DNA from: Caenorhabditis remanei
Lineage: Eukaryota; Nematoda; Chromadorea; Rhabditida; Rhabditidae
Assembly (NCBI RefSeq): GCF_010183535.1
Contig: NC_071332.1
Span: 11,284,001 to 11,348,000 of the forward strand
Reading direction: 5' to 3'
DNA length: 64,000 nt
Both the position numbers and the translations under genes were made by a program. This document shows, one piece after another, positions 11,631 to 23,000 of this stretch. Each line of letters starts with the position of its first letter. The stretch's first letter is position 1. The notes under the pieces were generated by a model. The model did no database searches. It worked only from the letters and a program-made list of their open reading frames with translations, and was not told the DNA's origin.

Positions 11631-14122
11631 TTACTTGAAAGTAGTTGTCTTCTCAGCTTCCCTGTTGCTCTCTTCTATCGGAATTCCCCATACTGGACTC
11701 TCTGCTTCTTTCTTTGTCAAAATTGGAGACTCTGTTCCTGATGGTTTTCCATTGTTCTCAACTTTCAATGATGTTCGTCCAACTCCTCCAATCAAAGATT
11801 CGATCAGCATCTTTTCGAGTCTGGAAGAAAAACCACGGGTTAGTATCAAAACCGTGCTCACTTCAAAGTGGGTATTTCAAATAGACAACTCCAAAAGAAT
11901 GCGAGAACGTAGGCAAGAAGAGTTGCAGGAACGGATACATAGAGGAACTGAAAATTTCGAATAGATGAAAAATTAGAATTTGATATGCAGTTGTGAAATA
12001 TTCTCCCAAGAAACTTTATCAGAACCTCAGTTAAAACCTCTGCCAAATGGTCAATTGTAATCGAATATACCAAAGACAAAATACCTACATGTTCCCATGT
12101 TGAATAGAAATGAAGAGGTCCACCGACATTCAAGTAGTAGTACAACACCATCCAATGAACAATATAAGCACAATACGACAGTCTTCCGAATGGTTGCCAA
12201 ATTGGGTGCGACATGAAGTTATTGATTGGTCCACCCCATCCCATGTGATTCGCTCCAACAACCCAACAAATGAAAATTGCCCATCCGAGTCGATCAAAGT
12301 TGTAAAATGTGGCTCTTGTGAACACATTCCAATGTGTTCCTTTATCATAATCGAAAGTAGAAAATAGACAGAAACCAGTGATAACAAAAGCAAGCATCCA
12401 TCCACATATGCATAACACCCAGTTCAATCTGATCTTTCTGTTTCCGTAGGTAGCCAGTAGGTAACCAGTGAGAAGTCCTACAAGATACGGTGGGCAGCGA
12501 ATCCACGGTTTTGAGTAGACGATTCTATTGAAGTCATTCCCGTTTCCATTTCCAAACCCATCGGCAGTCAGATTATAATCTCCATAGAGGATATAAGTAG
12601 TGATGATACTTCCAACACATCCAGTAACAACAGTAGCAGATCCAGCAGCAAATGAGAAGTAGAGTGCAATCAGAACTATTGGAGCAATGAGATAAAGTTG
12701 AGTGTCTACTGCCAAATACCAAGTGATATTATAGCATGTTTCGCTGTTTGTTTCGGTAGTTTTATCGAAATTGTTGAAGTAGAGAAGATTATGCCACCAG
12801 TATGTTTTGCAAAGATTGGCTTGTGGTAAAATTACATCTAGAAATGACTTCTTAGTATATACTCCAAAGTTGAAAGCTTACTCAATTGAGACGCGCTAAA
12901 AGCTCCTTGAATATACGGAGCATAGACAGTGAAAAATCCAATGAAAAGCATCATTGGCGGAGTTAATCTCAAATAACGATGAACGTAAAACAATACCCAT
13001 GTTATTGGATTCGAGATCATTTTCTTGCTCGGCTTGGTTTTGAAGAACATGTAAGCGACAACGATTCCAGATAGTACAAAAAATGTATCAACTGAAACGA
13101 ATCCACTGAGTAATAGGTGATTCCAGATGTGGTTTGGAAAGTCGAGAGCTGGTTTCAAAGTATCTCCGAGTGCGAGATACAAAAATGAGTGACCTGTGAC
13201 AACCCAACACATAGATAGAAGACGAATGCAGTCAAGAGATTTGATAAATCCTGGTTTTTGCTCCTTCACGGATAAAATCAATTCTGCATTTGTCCAGAAA
13301 GAGAACGTCAGAAGAATCTTCATGACCAGGTTTTCCTCTTTTTGACTGGAGATTCCATAAACTATTTCTCTAGTATAATCAACTGAGGAAGCAAGAATAG
13401 CAATTGAAACCATCACCATCAAAAAAATTCTGAAAAATACATATTTAAATTGTTATTTAAAAGTCTTTTAAGCTTACGTGTATCCCCAAAACGCCGAGTC
13501 TTTTTCAACCTCATTCCTCACACAAAATGCACTGCATGCAGTGAACGGATAAGGTGACATTTGATTAAAAATGCTGATCATATCTTGATGATCACAAGAA
13601 TCTGGAAGACAGACTGCGATACGAAATGGTAAAGATGCGTATAATGGAGTTGAACTGGTGACTGCACACGATACATTTTTCCCAGGAGTTATGAGAAGGT
13701 AGCAGTAATTTGTGTTGTACTTTTTGTCACTGATTCGATTACATTCTTGATACGATCCATCGTAGAGAGTTTTGATTTCCAAGAGTCCTGGACCCGGAAA
13801 CTGACCAAACGAGTCAAGTTCTAAAAATATTAAGAAAACGTTTACCGCAAAGTTTTTTGATGAAAAACTTACGTTGAACTGCATACAAATTGTCTTCAAG
13901 AATCTTCAACTCTTTCATTGTACATTTATTCATAACAATGCATTCCGTTGAAATTGTAGCGAAAATCTCCAGCGACTTCATCCAAGTATTCGTATCATTT
14001 TGACATTGTCCAGTTAAATTGTGAATTGTTGAAACTTTTAAAACATCTTTCCATGCGGAATATGAACTAGAACAGTTCAGGAATAAAGTAAATGCGGAAA
14101 AGAAAAATAATAACTGATTCAT
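11631..14122 (-). CDS. NRF-6/OAC-family membrane acyltransferase (acyltransferase 3), copy 1
   Basis: It encodes 721 aa in six exons: 14122-13873, 13820-13478, 13429-12882, 12837-12089, 11947-11862 and 11820-11631. A signal peptide (MNQLLFFFSAFTLFLNCSSS) precedes a cysteine-containing luminal NRF-type domain (for example KSLEIFATISTECIVMNKCT and CLPDSCDH). A multi-span acyltransferase-3 domain follows, with SLDCIRLLSMCWVVTGHSF (conserved His), HRYLRLTPP and WYLAVDTQLYLIAP. The last exon is a hydrophilic tail beginning LEKMLIESLIGGVGRTSLK. In C. elegans this family includes NRF-6 and NDG-4, linked to drug and lipid uptake in the gut and epidermis; the substrate here is unknown. It is one of three tandem copies in the same orientation, with identical exon boundaries. 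Confidence 0.92.
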
Positions 14123-14688
14123 GAATACAATAATCTATAAAACTCGAGTACTTGATATTAATACCCATATTTTCCTTTTTATACTGCTTTCCAGACTTGG
14201 AATTGATGACGAGTGACTCAAAATCTTTGCACTCAAAACTTGTAGATAAGAAAATACAATGGGAAAGAATCTAGACGGCGAGTGTGAGTTTTGATCCTGA
14301 TCATAGAATCCTTGAGGCATTTTGGACAAAAATTAATGAAAAACTGATTATAAATCATACAAACGAGAACAAAATCATTGAAATGGTGATATCAGTTGAG
14401 GGGGAATTGCACAACATTGTGAGTGTCTAGTGAGAGAGATTATTAGTTAAATGAAAGCGATTGATAGATAAGAGCAACCTGGAAGTTTATTTCAGGTCAC
14501 TGTTGTATGAAATTATCTGAAATCCAAACTAATATTATTGTCTCTCGTAGACGATTTCGTTTTGTTTTTTTAAGTGACTTAATTCTTGTGAATGGTTCAT
14601 TACAAAAGTAGAGTTTTAGTTTCAATGAGCCTATTTAGGAAGATAATAAGGAAAAAAAATCATTTCAACTGTAGAAAAGATTTTGTAC
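14123..14688. other. intergenic between acyltransferase copies 1 and 2
   Basis: It contains the promoter side of copy 1 and the 3' flank of copy 2, both read on the - strand. I see no other gene. Confidence 0.5.
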
Positions 14689-17409
14689 TTAAAATTTGAC
14701 AACAGCATCTACACTTTCTTCTTCAATTCCAACATCGCATTCTGGAGTTTTTAGTTCTTTCTTTCTCATTGGATATAAGTTCCTTTTACTTTCAGATGTC
14801 GATGTTCTATTCTCTCCAATCAAAAATTGAATCAGCATTTTTTCCAGTCTGGAAATCATTGCTATTGTGATTCTACACTGAATAAGGAAGGATTCCGAGA
14901 CGAGATGTAGTTACAGGTCGAGAGATACAGCAATAGAACGGAAAACTTGCGCTTGTTTCAAATCTATATTCGGTTCTTGCTAAACGATCTCATGAAAAAG
15001 TTATTTGTGTTTTTGTGGCTTGTCAGTGAAAAATAATCGTTTTCAAGACTCTCAAAATCCAAAACTTTCCGCAAAAGAATACAGATTTGAAACCATTTTT
15101 CCGTTCTGATGGTGTATCTCTCAACCTGTACCTCCGTGTCGATCCGGGGTCCATCTTTAGTGAGATTCTGGCTTACTTCAAAGTAGGGATTTCGAAAAGA
15201 CAGCTCAAAACAAACGCCACAACGTACGATAGAAATGAAGTTGGAATCACAATATAGAGGATCTGAAATATTTATTCTATCAGCGATTTTTCAGTCCACT
15301 AACCACTTCCCATGCAGAATAATAATGTAGAACACCTCCGACGTTCAAAAAGTAGTATAAAACCACCAGATGCACAATATAAGCGCAATACGACAGTCTT
15401 CCGAGTGGTTGCCAAATTGGGTGAGACATGAAATTGTTAATTGGTCCACTCCATCCCATATGATTCGCTCCAACAACCCAACAAATGAAAAATGCCCATC
15501 CAATCCGATGAAAGTTATAAAATGAGGCTCTTGAAAATATGCTCCAATGCACTCCTCTGTCATAATCATAGTTCGCAAATAGGCAAAACCCGGCAATAAT
15601 GAATGCAATAATCCATGCACAGAAACAAAATATCCGATTCAATCGTAGCTTTCTGTTACCATAAACAGCTAACAAATATCCATTGAGCAATCCAATCAGA
15701 TATGGAGTGCATCGAACCCATGGTTTTGAATAAACAACATCAAAGAAATACTTTTGATCTCCATTCCCAATCATATCTGCTGGGATATCGTACTTTTCGA
15801 AAAGAAGGTAAGTTGTAATAATACTGCCAACACATCCAGCCAAAATTAGCGAGGTTCCGGCTGATAATGAAAAATAAAAAGCGACCAAAACGATAGGAGC
15901 GATCAAGTAGAGCTGCATATCGACAGCCAAGTACCAAGAAATATTGTAGCAAGCAGTACTTGATCCACTTTCAGAGTTGTCAAAGTTATTAATGAACAAC
16001 AGATTACGCCACCAATAATTTCGACACGTTTTGATTTGTAGAGAGATTTGATCTGAAAATTGGAAAAAGGGATCACTATCTGAATGGCGAAAACATACTC
16101 AAATACGTAGCTTCGAAAACTCCTTGAATATATGGGCCATAGACTATGAAAACCCAAATAAATGTTATGATTGGTGGCGTCAATCTCAGATATCTATGAG
16201 TGTAGAACAATATCCACGTTGTTGGGCTAGAGACTATTTCCTTGTTTGGCCTCGTTTTGAAAAACATGTATGATTCCAGATAGAACCACAACAATTCCAG
16301 ATAAAACTAAAAAAGTGTCTACCGCAACAAACGCATTCAACATAAGGTGATTCCAAAAGTGCTTCGGAAATTGTAAAACTGGTTCCAGTGTGTCGGCAAA
16401 ATAAAAATATAAAAACGCATGAACGGTGACAACCCAGCATGTAGAAAAGAAACGAATACAATCGAGAGATCTGATGTGTCCTGGTTTTTGCTCTTTCACA
16501 GATAATATCTGTTCGGAGTTAGTCCAGACGGAGAAGGTTAGGAGAACCTTCATGAAGGTGTAACATTCTTCAGCACTAGAAATTCCCCAGATAGTTTCAC
16601 GAAAGTAGCCGACAGAAGATGTTAGAATTACAGTTGTTGATATTATCATCAGGAAGAATCTGAAAAGAACCTGCTCTTTGTATAGTGTTATTTTAGAAAC
16701 TCACGAGAATCCCCAAAATGTGATGTCTTTCTCCACCTTATTCTTCACACAAAATGCATTGCAGGCAGTGAATGGATAGATCGAGATTTGATTGAATATG
16801 TTTTTCATTTGTTCATGATCACAAGATTCTGGCAAACAGGCTGCATACCTGACAGGTAGAGAAGAATAAGAAGGCGTGGAACTATTGGACGAACAATTCT
16901 TGTTTTTTCCAGGAATAATCAGAAGGTAGCAGTAGTTTGTTTCGTACTTTTTGCCACTGATTCGGTTACAGTCTTGATAAGATCCATCATATAAAGATCT
17001 AAGTTCCAGAAGGCCAGGAGCAGGAAGTTGTCCAAATGCATCGAGTTCTGAGAGAAGAAGACTTGAACACTTATATTGAATACGCAAGCAAAAATTGATT
17101 TTTTTTTCTAGAAAAATGCGTCATGGGCTTGAGTTGAATGTTTCACAAGAACATTAGACTTACGCTGTATCGCATACAGATTCTCCTTCAGAATCTTCAA
17201 TTCTTTCGGTGTACATTTATTCATAACAATACATTCCGTTGAAACTGTAGCGAAAACTGACAGTGACTTCATCCAGGTATTCGTATCATTTTTACATTGT
17301 CCTGATATCCCATTGATTGGTTTGGGATTGAATACGCTTTTCCAGTCAGTCGGTACACAGTTAATGTTTGAAAAAGTGAAACAAAAATAAAAAATAGAAG
17401 ACGACTCAT
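14689..17409 (-). pseudogene. NRF-6/OAC-family acyltransferase, copy 2, two frameshifts
   Basis: It has the same six-exon structure as its neighbours: 17409-17164, 17047-16705, 16659-16099, 16052-15304, 15262-15177 and 14848-14689. Exons 2, 4 and 5 match copy 1 in length exactly (343, 749 and 86 bp) and are open. Exon 1 is 246 bp where phase requires 247 or 250, so the signal-peptide frame (MSRLLFFIFVSLFQ) does not join the NRF domain frame. Exon 3 is 561 bp against 548 in both neighbours, from an insertion near 16290 where TCTGGAAT is duplicated. This shifts the frame inside the first part of the membrane domain. All splice sites still look usable, so the loss appears recent, or one allele or assembly is affected. 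The last intron (15176-14849) holds a MITE. Confidence 0.82.
14912..15130. mobile_element. palindromic MITE, Tc1/mariner type, inside an intron
   Basis: Terminal inverted repeats begin CAGGTCGAGAGATAC at 14914 and, on the other strand, CAGGTTGAGAGATAC at 15128. Similarity between the arms continues for about 70 bp (AGAACGGAAAA and TTTCAAATCT recur in both). The element is about 215 bp and is flanked by TA on both sides (14912-14913, 15129-15130), the target duplication expected of Tc1/mariner elements. It has no coding capacity. It lies in the last intron of acyltransferase copy 2 and makes that intron about 330 bp, against about 40-55 bp in the neighbours. Confidence 0.8.
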
Positions 17410-17697
17410 CTTTCTAAAGAAACTAATAAATCAAAACTTCAAATTATGATTCTTCTTAAATATAGGTAGAGAAATACTGACTGATAGCAGGTCACTTTTT
17501 GATAAAATCACGGAATGGCGGATTATGGTCATGGTTGTGATTTGAGCCAGACTATGTCAAACTTGAGTTTGAAAGCAAAAATGTTGAAGTTCGTATAAAA
17601 AAGTTTGGGTGAACTGTATTTTTAATGCATTTTGTAGTGAAATCGAGATCAAAGTGGAACAATTCACATTAATTACAATATTATCAGAAGATTATTC

Positions 17698-20108
17698 TCA
17701 TAGTTTCACGTCTTCTAGTTTTCCTTCTTCTATTTCTATATCCCATGCAGATGCTTCTTCTCTCTTCTTCTCGAGAATCGGTGAAACTTTTCCTTTCAAG
17801 TTTTCAGAGAGCGGAGTTGCTGTCTCGTCAACTTTGAGAGATGTTCGTCCAACTCCACCTATTAATGATTCAATAAGCATCTTCTCGAGTCTGGAAGCAT
17901 ATAAGTTTAGAAAATATTGAGTTTCACGTTGACTGTGACTTACTTCAAAATGGGAACCTCGAATAAACAACTCCAGAAGAAAGCAAGTACATATGACAGT
18001 AGAGTTGCTGGGATTGCGATGTAAATAAACTGAAATTCAATTTTTTTTTCGAAAATCTTAATTGTCCCACTCACCACTTCCCATGCAGATGAATAATGAA
18101 CAACGACTCCTCCAACATTCAAGTAGTAAAACAACACCATCCAATGAACAATATACGCACAATACGACAGTCTTCCGAATGGTTGCCAAATCGGGTGAGA
18201 CATAAAGTTATTGATTGGTCCACCCCATCCCATGTGGTTTGCACCAACAACCCAGCAAACAAAAACTCCCCATCCCAATCGATGGAAATTATAGAATGTA
18301 GCTCTTGTGAACGTGCTCCAATGTGCTCCCTTGTCATAGTCGTAAGTTGAAAAGAGACAACCGCCTGCAATCACGAATGCAACAATCCAACCTCCAACAG
18401 ATAACGCCCAGTTCAATCTGATTTTTCTGTTTCCGTAGGTAGCCAGCAGGTAACCAGTGAGAATTCCTACGAGATACGGTGGGCAGCGAATCCAAGGTTT
18501 TGAGTATGCAATGTCAAAGAAGTTGTTTTGATTTCCATTTCCGATGATATCAGCTGGCACGTCATAAATTCCAAATAAAATGTAAGTTGCAATGATACTT
18601 CCAACACATCCAGTAACAATTACAGCAGTTCCAGCAGCAAATGAGAAATACAAAACAACCAAAATAATCGGAGCGACAAGATAAAGTTGAGTGTCCACTG
18701 CCAAGTACCAAGTAATACCGTAACAAGTACTATCTTGATTGTTGTCACTTTTATCAAAATTATTGATATAAAGTAAGTTTTGCCACCAGTAGGTTTTGCA
18801 CGCTTCGATTTGAGGGTACATTCCATCTGAAATTTAAAAGTAAAAAACTTTCATCTAAAAAGTATTTACTTACTCAGCTCAGAAGCCGAAAACACTCCTT
18901 GAATATACGGGGCATAGACTGTGAAAAATCCAATGAAGAGCATGATCGGAGGGGTTAATCTCAGGTATCTGTGAATGTAGAATAAAATCCATGTGATGGG
19001 ATTCGAGATCATTTTCTTGCTTGGCTTGGTTTTGAAAAACAAATAGGCGACGACAATTCCAGAGAGCACGAAAAATGTGTCGACTGATACGAACGCGTTG
19101 AGCAGTAAGTGATTCCAGAAATGTTTGGGGAAGTTGATCACTGGTTCCAACGTATCAGCAAGAATGAAATACAGAAATGAATGTCCGGTGACTACCCAGC
19201 ACATTGATAGAAGACGGATGCAGTCCAGAGATTTGATAAAACCGGGTTTTTGCTCCTTCACAGATAAGAGAAGTTCTGCATTCGTCCATAAGGAGAAGGA
19301 CAACAGAATTTTCATAAAAACATTCTTCTCTTTCACACTAGAGATTCCAAACGCAGTTTCACGAATGTAGTCAATTGATGAAGCAAGAATAGCAATGGCT
19401 GATACTACCATTAGAAAGATTCTGAAAGAAAACTATAGTTTTATAACAAGATCGAGGACGAAAACTTACGAGAATCCCCAGAATGCGGAGTCCTTTTTCA
19501 CCTCATTCTTGACACAGAAAGCAGCGCAAGCAGTGAATGGATAGGGCGACACTTGATTGAATATATTGATCATTTCTTGATGATCACAAGATTTTGGAAG
19601 GCATGTAGCGATCCGAAGAGGTAGGGCAGAATACAGAGAAGTAGAATTAGAAACAGCACACGAAGCATTCTTTCCAGGTCTAATAAGCATGTAGCAGTAG
19701 TTTGTGTCGTATTTTTTGCCGCTGATTCGTTCACATTCTTGATTAGATCCATCATAAAGTGTCTTGATTTCGAGAAGACCTGGTGATGGAAATTGGCCCC
19801 ACGCATCGAATTCTGAAAGAAAACACTTACTTTATTCAAGAATTGAACAAAATAAACACACGTTGAACGGCATACAAGTTCTCTTCAATAATCTTCAATT
19901 CTTTCAGTGTACATTTATTCATAACAATGCATTCTGTTGAAACTGTAGCGAAAATCTGCAGAGATTTCATCCAAGTGTTCGTGTCATTTTGACACTGTCC
20001 AGATATTCCATTGATTGGTTTTGGATTAAATATATCTTTCCATCCAGCAGAAACTCCTCTCAAACAGAACAAGAAAATAATACAGATGAGTAATGATAAC
20101 CTTGTCAT
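17698..20108 (-). CDS. NRF-6/OAC-family membrane acyltransferase (acyltransferase 3), copy 3
   Basis: It encodes 722 aa in exons 20108-19862, 19812-19470, 19421-18874, 18826-18075, 18029-17944 and 17890-17698. The signal peptide is MTRLSLLICIIFLFCLRGVS. The NRF-type domain has FATVSTECIVMNKCTLKE and CLPKSCDHQEM. The multi-span domain has WVVTGHSFLYF, HRYLRLTPPIMLF and NHMGWGGPINNFMSHPIWQP. The 45-bp intron 18030-18074 is free of stops and in frame, but has a strong GTGAGT donor and a TTTCAG acceptor, so I treat it as spliced. The protein is very similar to copy 1. It is probably an integral membrane acyltransferase of the secretory pathway or plasma membrane; no substrate can be named. Confidence 0.92.
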
Positions 20109-23000
20109 GACTTCACCAATAAAACAAGACTTTCGAAATTGATGCTCCTTCCCGTCTGATTTTATAGTGCATTTTGAAAGTGACGAGTAAGGCGATAATG
20201 TTCGGACTCTGCTGATAAGGAAAAAGTAACTAGACTGATTTTGTGAGTGGGAGGGGGAATGGAATAAACCACACTTTTTGTACTATGCGTTTTTGGGGAA
20301 ATACGTATAAACTATATTGGTGAGAGAGGGTCGTAGATTATTTGGGCGCTGATGATGATTTGTGGAGAATTGCACAATGTTGTAACTGAGAAATGAGTAT
20401 CTAAAAGGTCTAGTTCCGACTATTCCTCTCTGCTGCGAACCAAAATATACTTGATTGTAAGAAGTTGCACATCTGGCTTCTATTTTCCTAATTTGATCAT
20501 TAGGTTACTCTTCGTGGGGTCCATCTGTATCAGCTCCAATGTTTGTAATCCTTACACCTTCCACCAAAAAAAACATGTGTTCTTCCGATACGTCATCAAT
20601 CAACGAAACCAGGAATAGGCTTCACAACTCCTGACCACTGATAATTGTTAATTACGAACTTTGTTTCGCTGATTCAATTCTGCATCATTTTGAACTACTT
20701 GACATCATTCAACTCACTTATTTTCGGGGTTACAGGAACTGATAAGAATGGAAAAGAAGCTTATCAAAATGAAAAATGGATGATTGACCGTATGATAGAT
20801 CAATTCTTGATGATGTGAAGATGACTCGTCAGAATTTTGAAAACATTTTTCCCGGTTCGAACGGGAACTGCTAAATGTCATGTACAAACTCGGAGCAGAT
20901 AAAAAGTAGTATTTAAAATAAGACGGGAGCCCTGTAAAAATTCTGAAACGCCTGGTTTTCCCTTTTGAACAGAGCACGGTGTACATTTACTCCTCAATAC
21001 TTCTCAGACACAAAATCGTGATTAAAAAGTCTCCTATCAAATTCGCTCTACTTCTTCTTCTATTGTCTCTTTTTCCTATTTCAATTGTTTTTTAAAAGTC
21101 TATGTTCTCAATGACGAATGTATTTGCAAATGGTGTCATAGTCTCTTGTCAAAACACGCACCAAATGGTCAGTTTGGAACGAGGATCACCGTTTTTCTCT
21201 TCTTTCTGCGCATTGTTTGACTTCCCTATCACGATGAAAGAATAACTGTGTTGGAGGAGAAGAATGGAAAAGGTGAGTAAACTTTTTGGAGTTGTTTGTA
21301 ACACAAAAAAGTAAAATGTTAATTGAAATATTTTAGGTGTTGGTTTTAAATAGCAAGTTACTTAGAATAATATCAGAGAACAGTTAAAAATGTGCTTTCT
21401 TCCTATTTAAAATCACAAATTTAGAAATCGCTAGCTTACTATGAAAATTTGAAAAACCTCACTCTAGACTACCGGTGTACTTTTATGTTTCCTATCTTCT
21501 GCAGTGTCTACAACTTCCGGCTGATCGGTCTACGTGGACTGGTTTGATCCAACTGATATCTTCATTGAACCATCTGTCCAAAAGATTTGCAGATACCGCG
21601 TGATTACCATCCATTTGATTGGTTCTTTGGTATGGTTCAAGATCTAATATCTTTCATTCTCTTTAATCATGCCATAAAATCACTTCATAACACAGAATGA
21701 TCAATGTTTGACCAAAGTATATCACCTGGTAGTTGGGTATGAAATTGGTACATATTACATTGATAAAATAACAAGTTTCTCGGTTTTTTTTCAGATGAAC
21801 GACGTACAAGTAATAAATTATCAAAGTAATGAGTGTCGCCGGTAAGATGGAATATGATAAAGAGAAGAGAAACAGATGAGAAGAGAAGAAGACGTTGAAA
21901 AAAGAATTAGAAGGTGGAGGAAGTGCGAAAAAAACATGATAAAACGTAGAAGAATCACAGATGTTTTCACTGCGTTTTTGATCTTATTTCCGATAATTTT
22001 TATAAACTTCAGTCTCTTTTTTTTTGATAGATGTTATACTCATATGAGTTTTAGTATGTTATAAAAACGATTACTGTTTCCTTTTTATTCCAATTCAAAC
22101 CTCACACATTTATCTCTTTTGTTTTTTCCTCTTTTCAAACTTTTGCTTTTGCACCCATTTTAATGTTTACTCTTTTTTCTCGTAATATAAACTCTGACCT
22201 TTTTCAAAACGAAGGATGAGGGATCTATTTGTTCAGCTTGACGAAACATGAAAAATGAACATTTATACGGAAATGTTTCCTTTTTCAAACATCAATTTGA
22301 GTTGTGCTCCTATTAAATTTAGTGGGAACCTAGATGCGTGACGAGCGTATAAAATAAAGTGAACACTTACCTCTGTCTCAAATCTGGAGAGCAGAAATCT
22401 AGAAGAGAGACAATCAAACACTATAGAAAGTGTACCATAATCCAAAACATACTCAAGTCGCATCAACTTTCTCTTTAATTGCATAACGCTTTGTAATTTT
22501 TTGAACACTTCTTTTTTTTTCTATACCGTAATCTTGTTATAGAATGACATACCTACATCTAAACTGTAACAATCTTGATCTAAATATATTTTCCTACCTG
22601 CTAACCTGTTATCCTATGAATTATAGCCTCCTTGAAGACTTCTTACAAATCAAAAACCTTACAAAAAGTCTTGTTAGTTGTATTTGACGCTTCTTCTATT
22701 TCTTCTGAACATCTTTTCGTCAAACATGTTTCAATGGAACATGAACTATGACTAGACTGAGGAAAATAATAACACACACTTCTTCTCTGTTCCTTATTTA
22801 CTTTTCCTCCTTCTTTTTTCCGCAAAGACAATTTGTGTTTCCATCTCTCCGCGCGGAAGCTTTACCCTTTTTCTCGTGCTCAGATAGTTCAACACCAAAC
22901 CGTTATCCAAACTTACCCCTAAAATCGGTACCTCCTTCTTCAGCAAAAGCCTTCTTGGGTCATTCTGTGTCACAACGGACAGTAGCAACAGTACTTCGAA
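20109..23000. other. intergenic, 2.9 kb
   Basis: This region is upstream of both acyltransferase copy 3 (-) and the transporter at 23001 (+). It is AT-rich with scattered short ORFs that lack splice context or recognisable domains. I see nothing else in it. Confidence 0.5.

Noticed and set aside
11467..11964. 165-codon ORF on the + strand
   Set aside because: It is the antisense shadow of the last exons of acyltransferase copy 1.
11948..12090. Stop-free read-through of the penultimate intron of acyltransferase copy 1
   Set aside because: The frame is open, but the homologous intron in the sister genes is short with strong GTGAGT/TTTCAG ends. The extra residues have no counterpart, so it is treated as an intron.
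20850..20880. CCCGGTTCGAACGGG palindrome
   Set aside because: It contains a B-box-like core, but no tRNA fold surrounds it and no second copy was seen.
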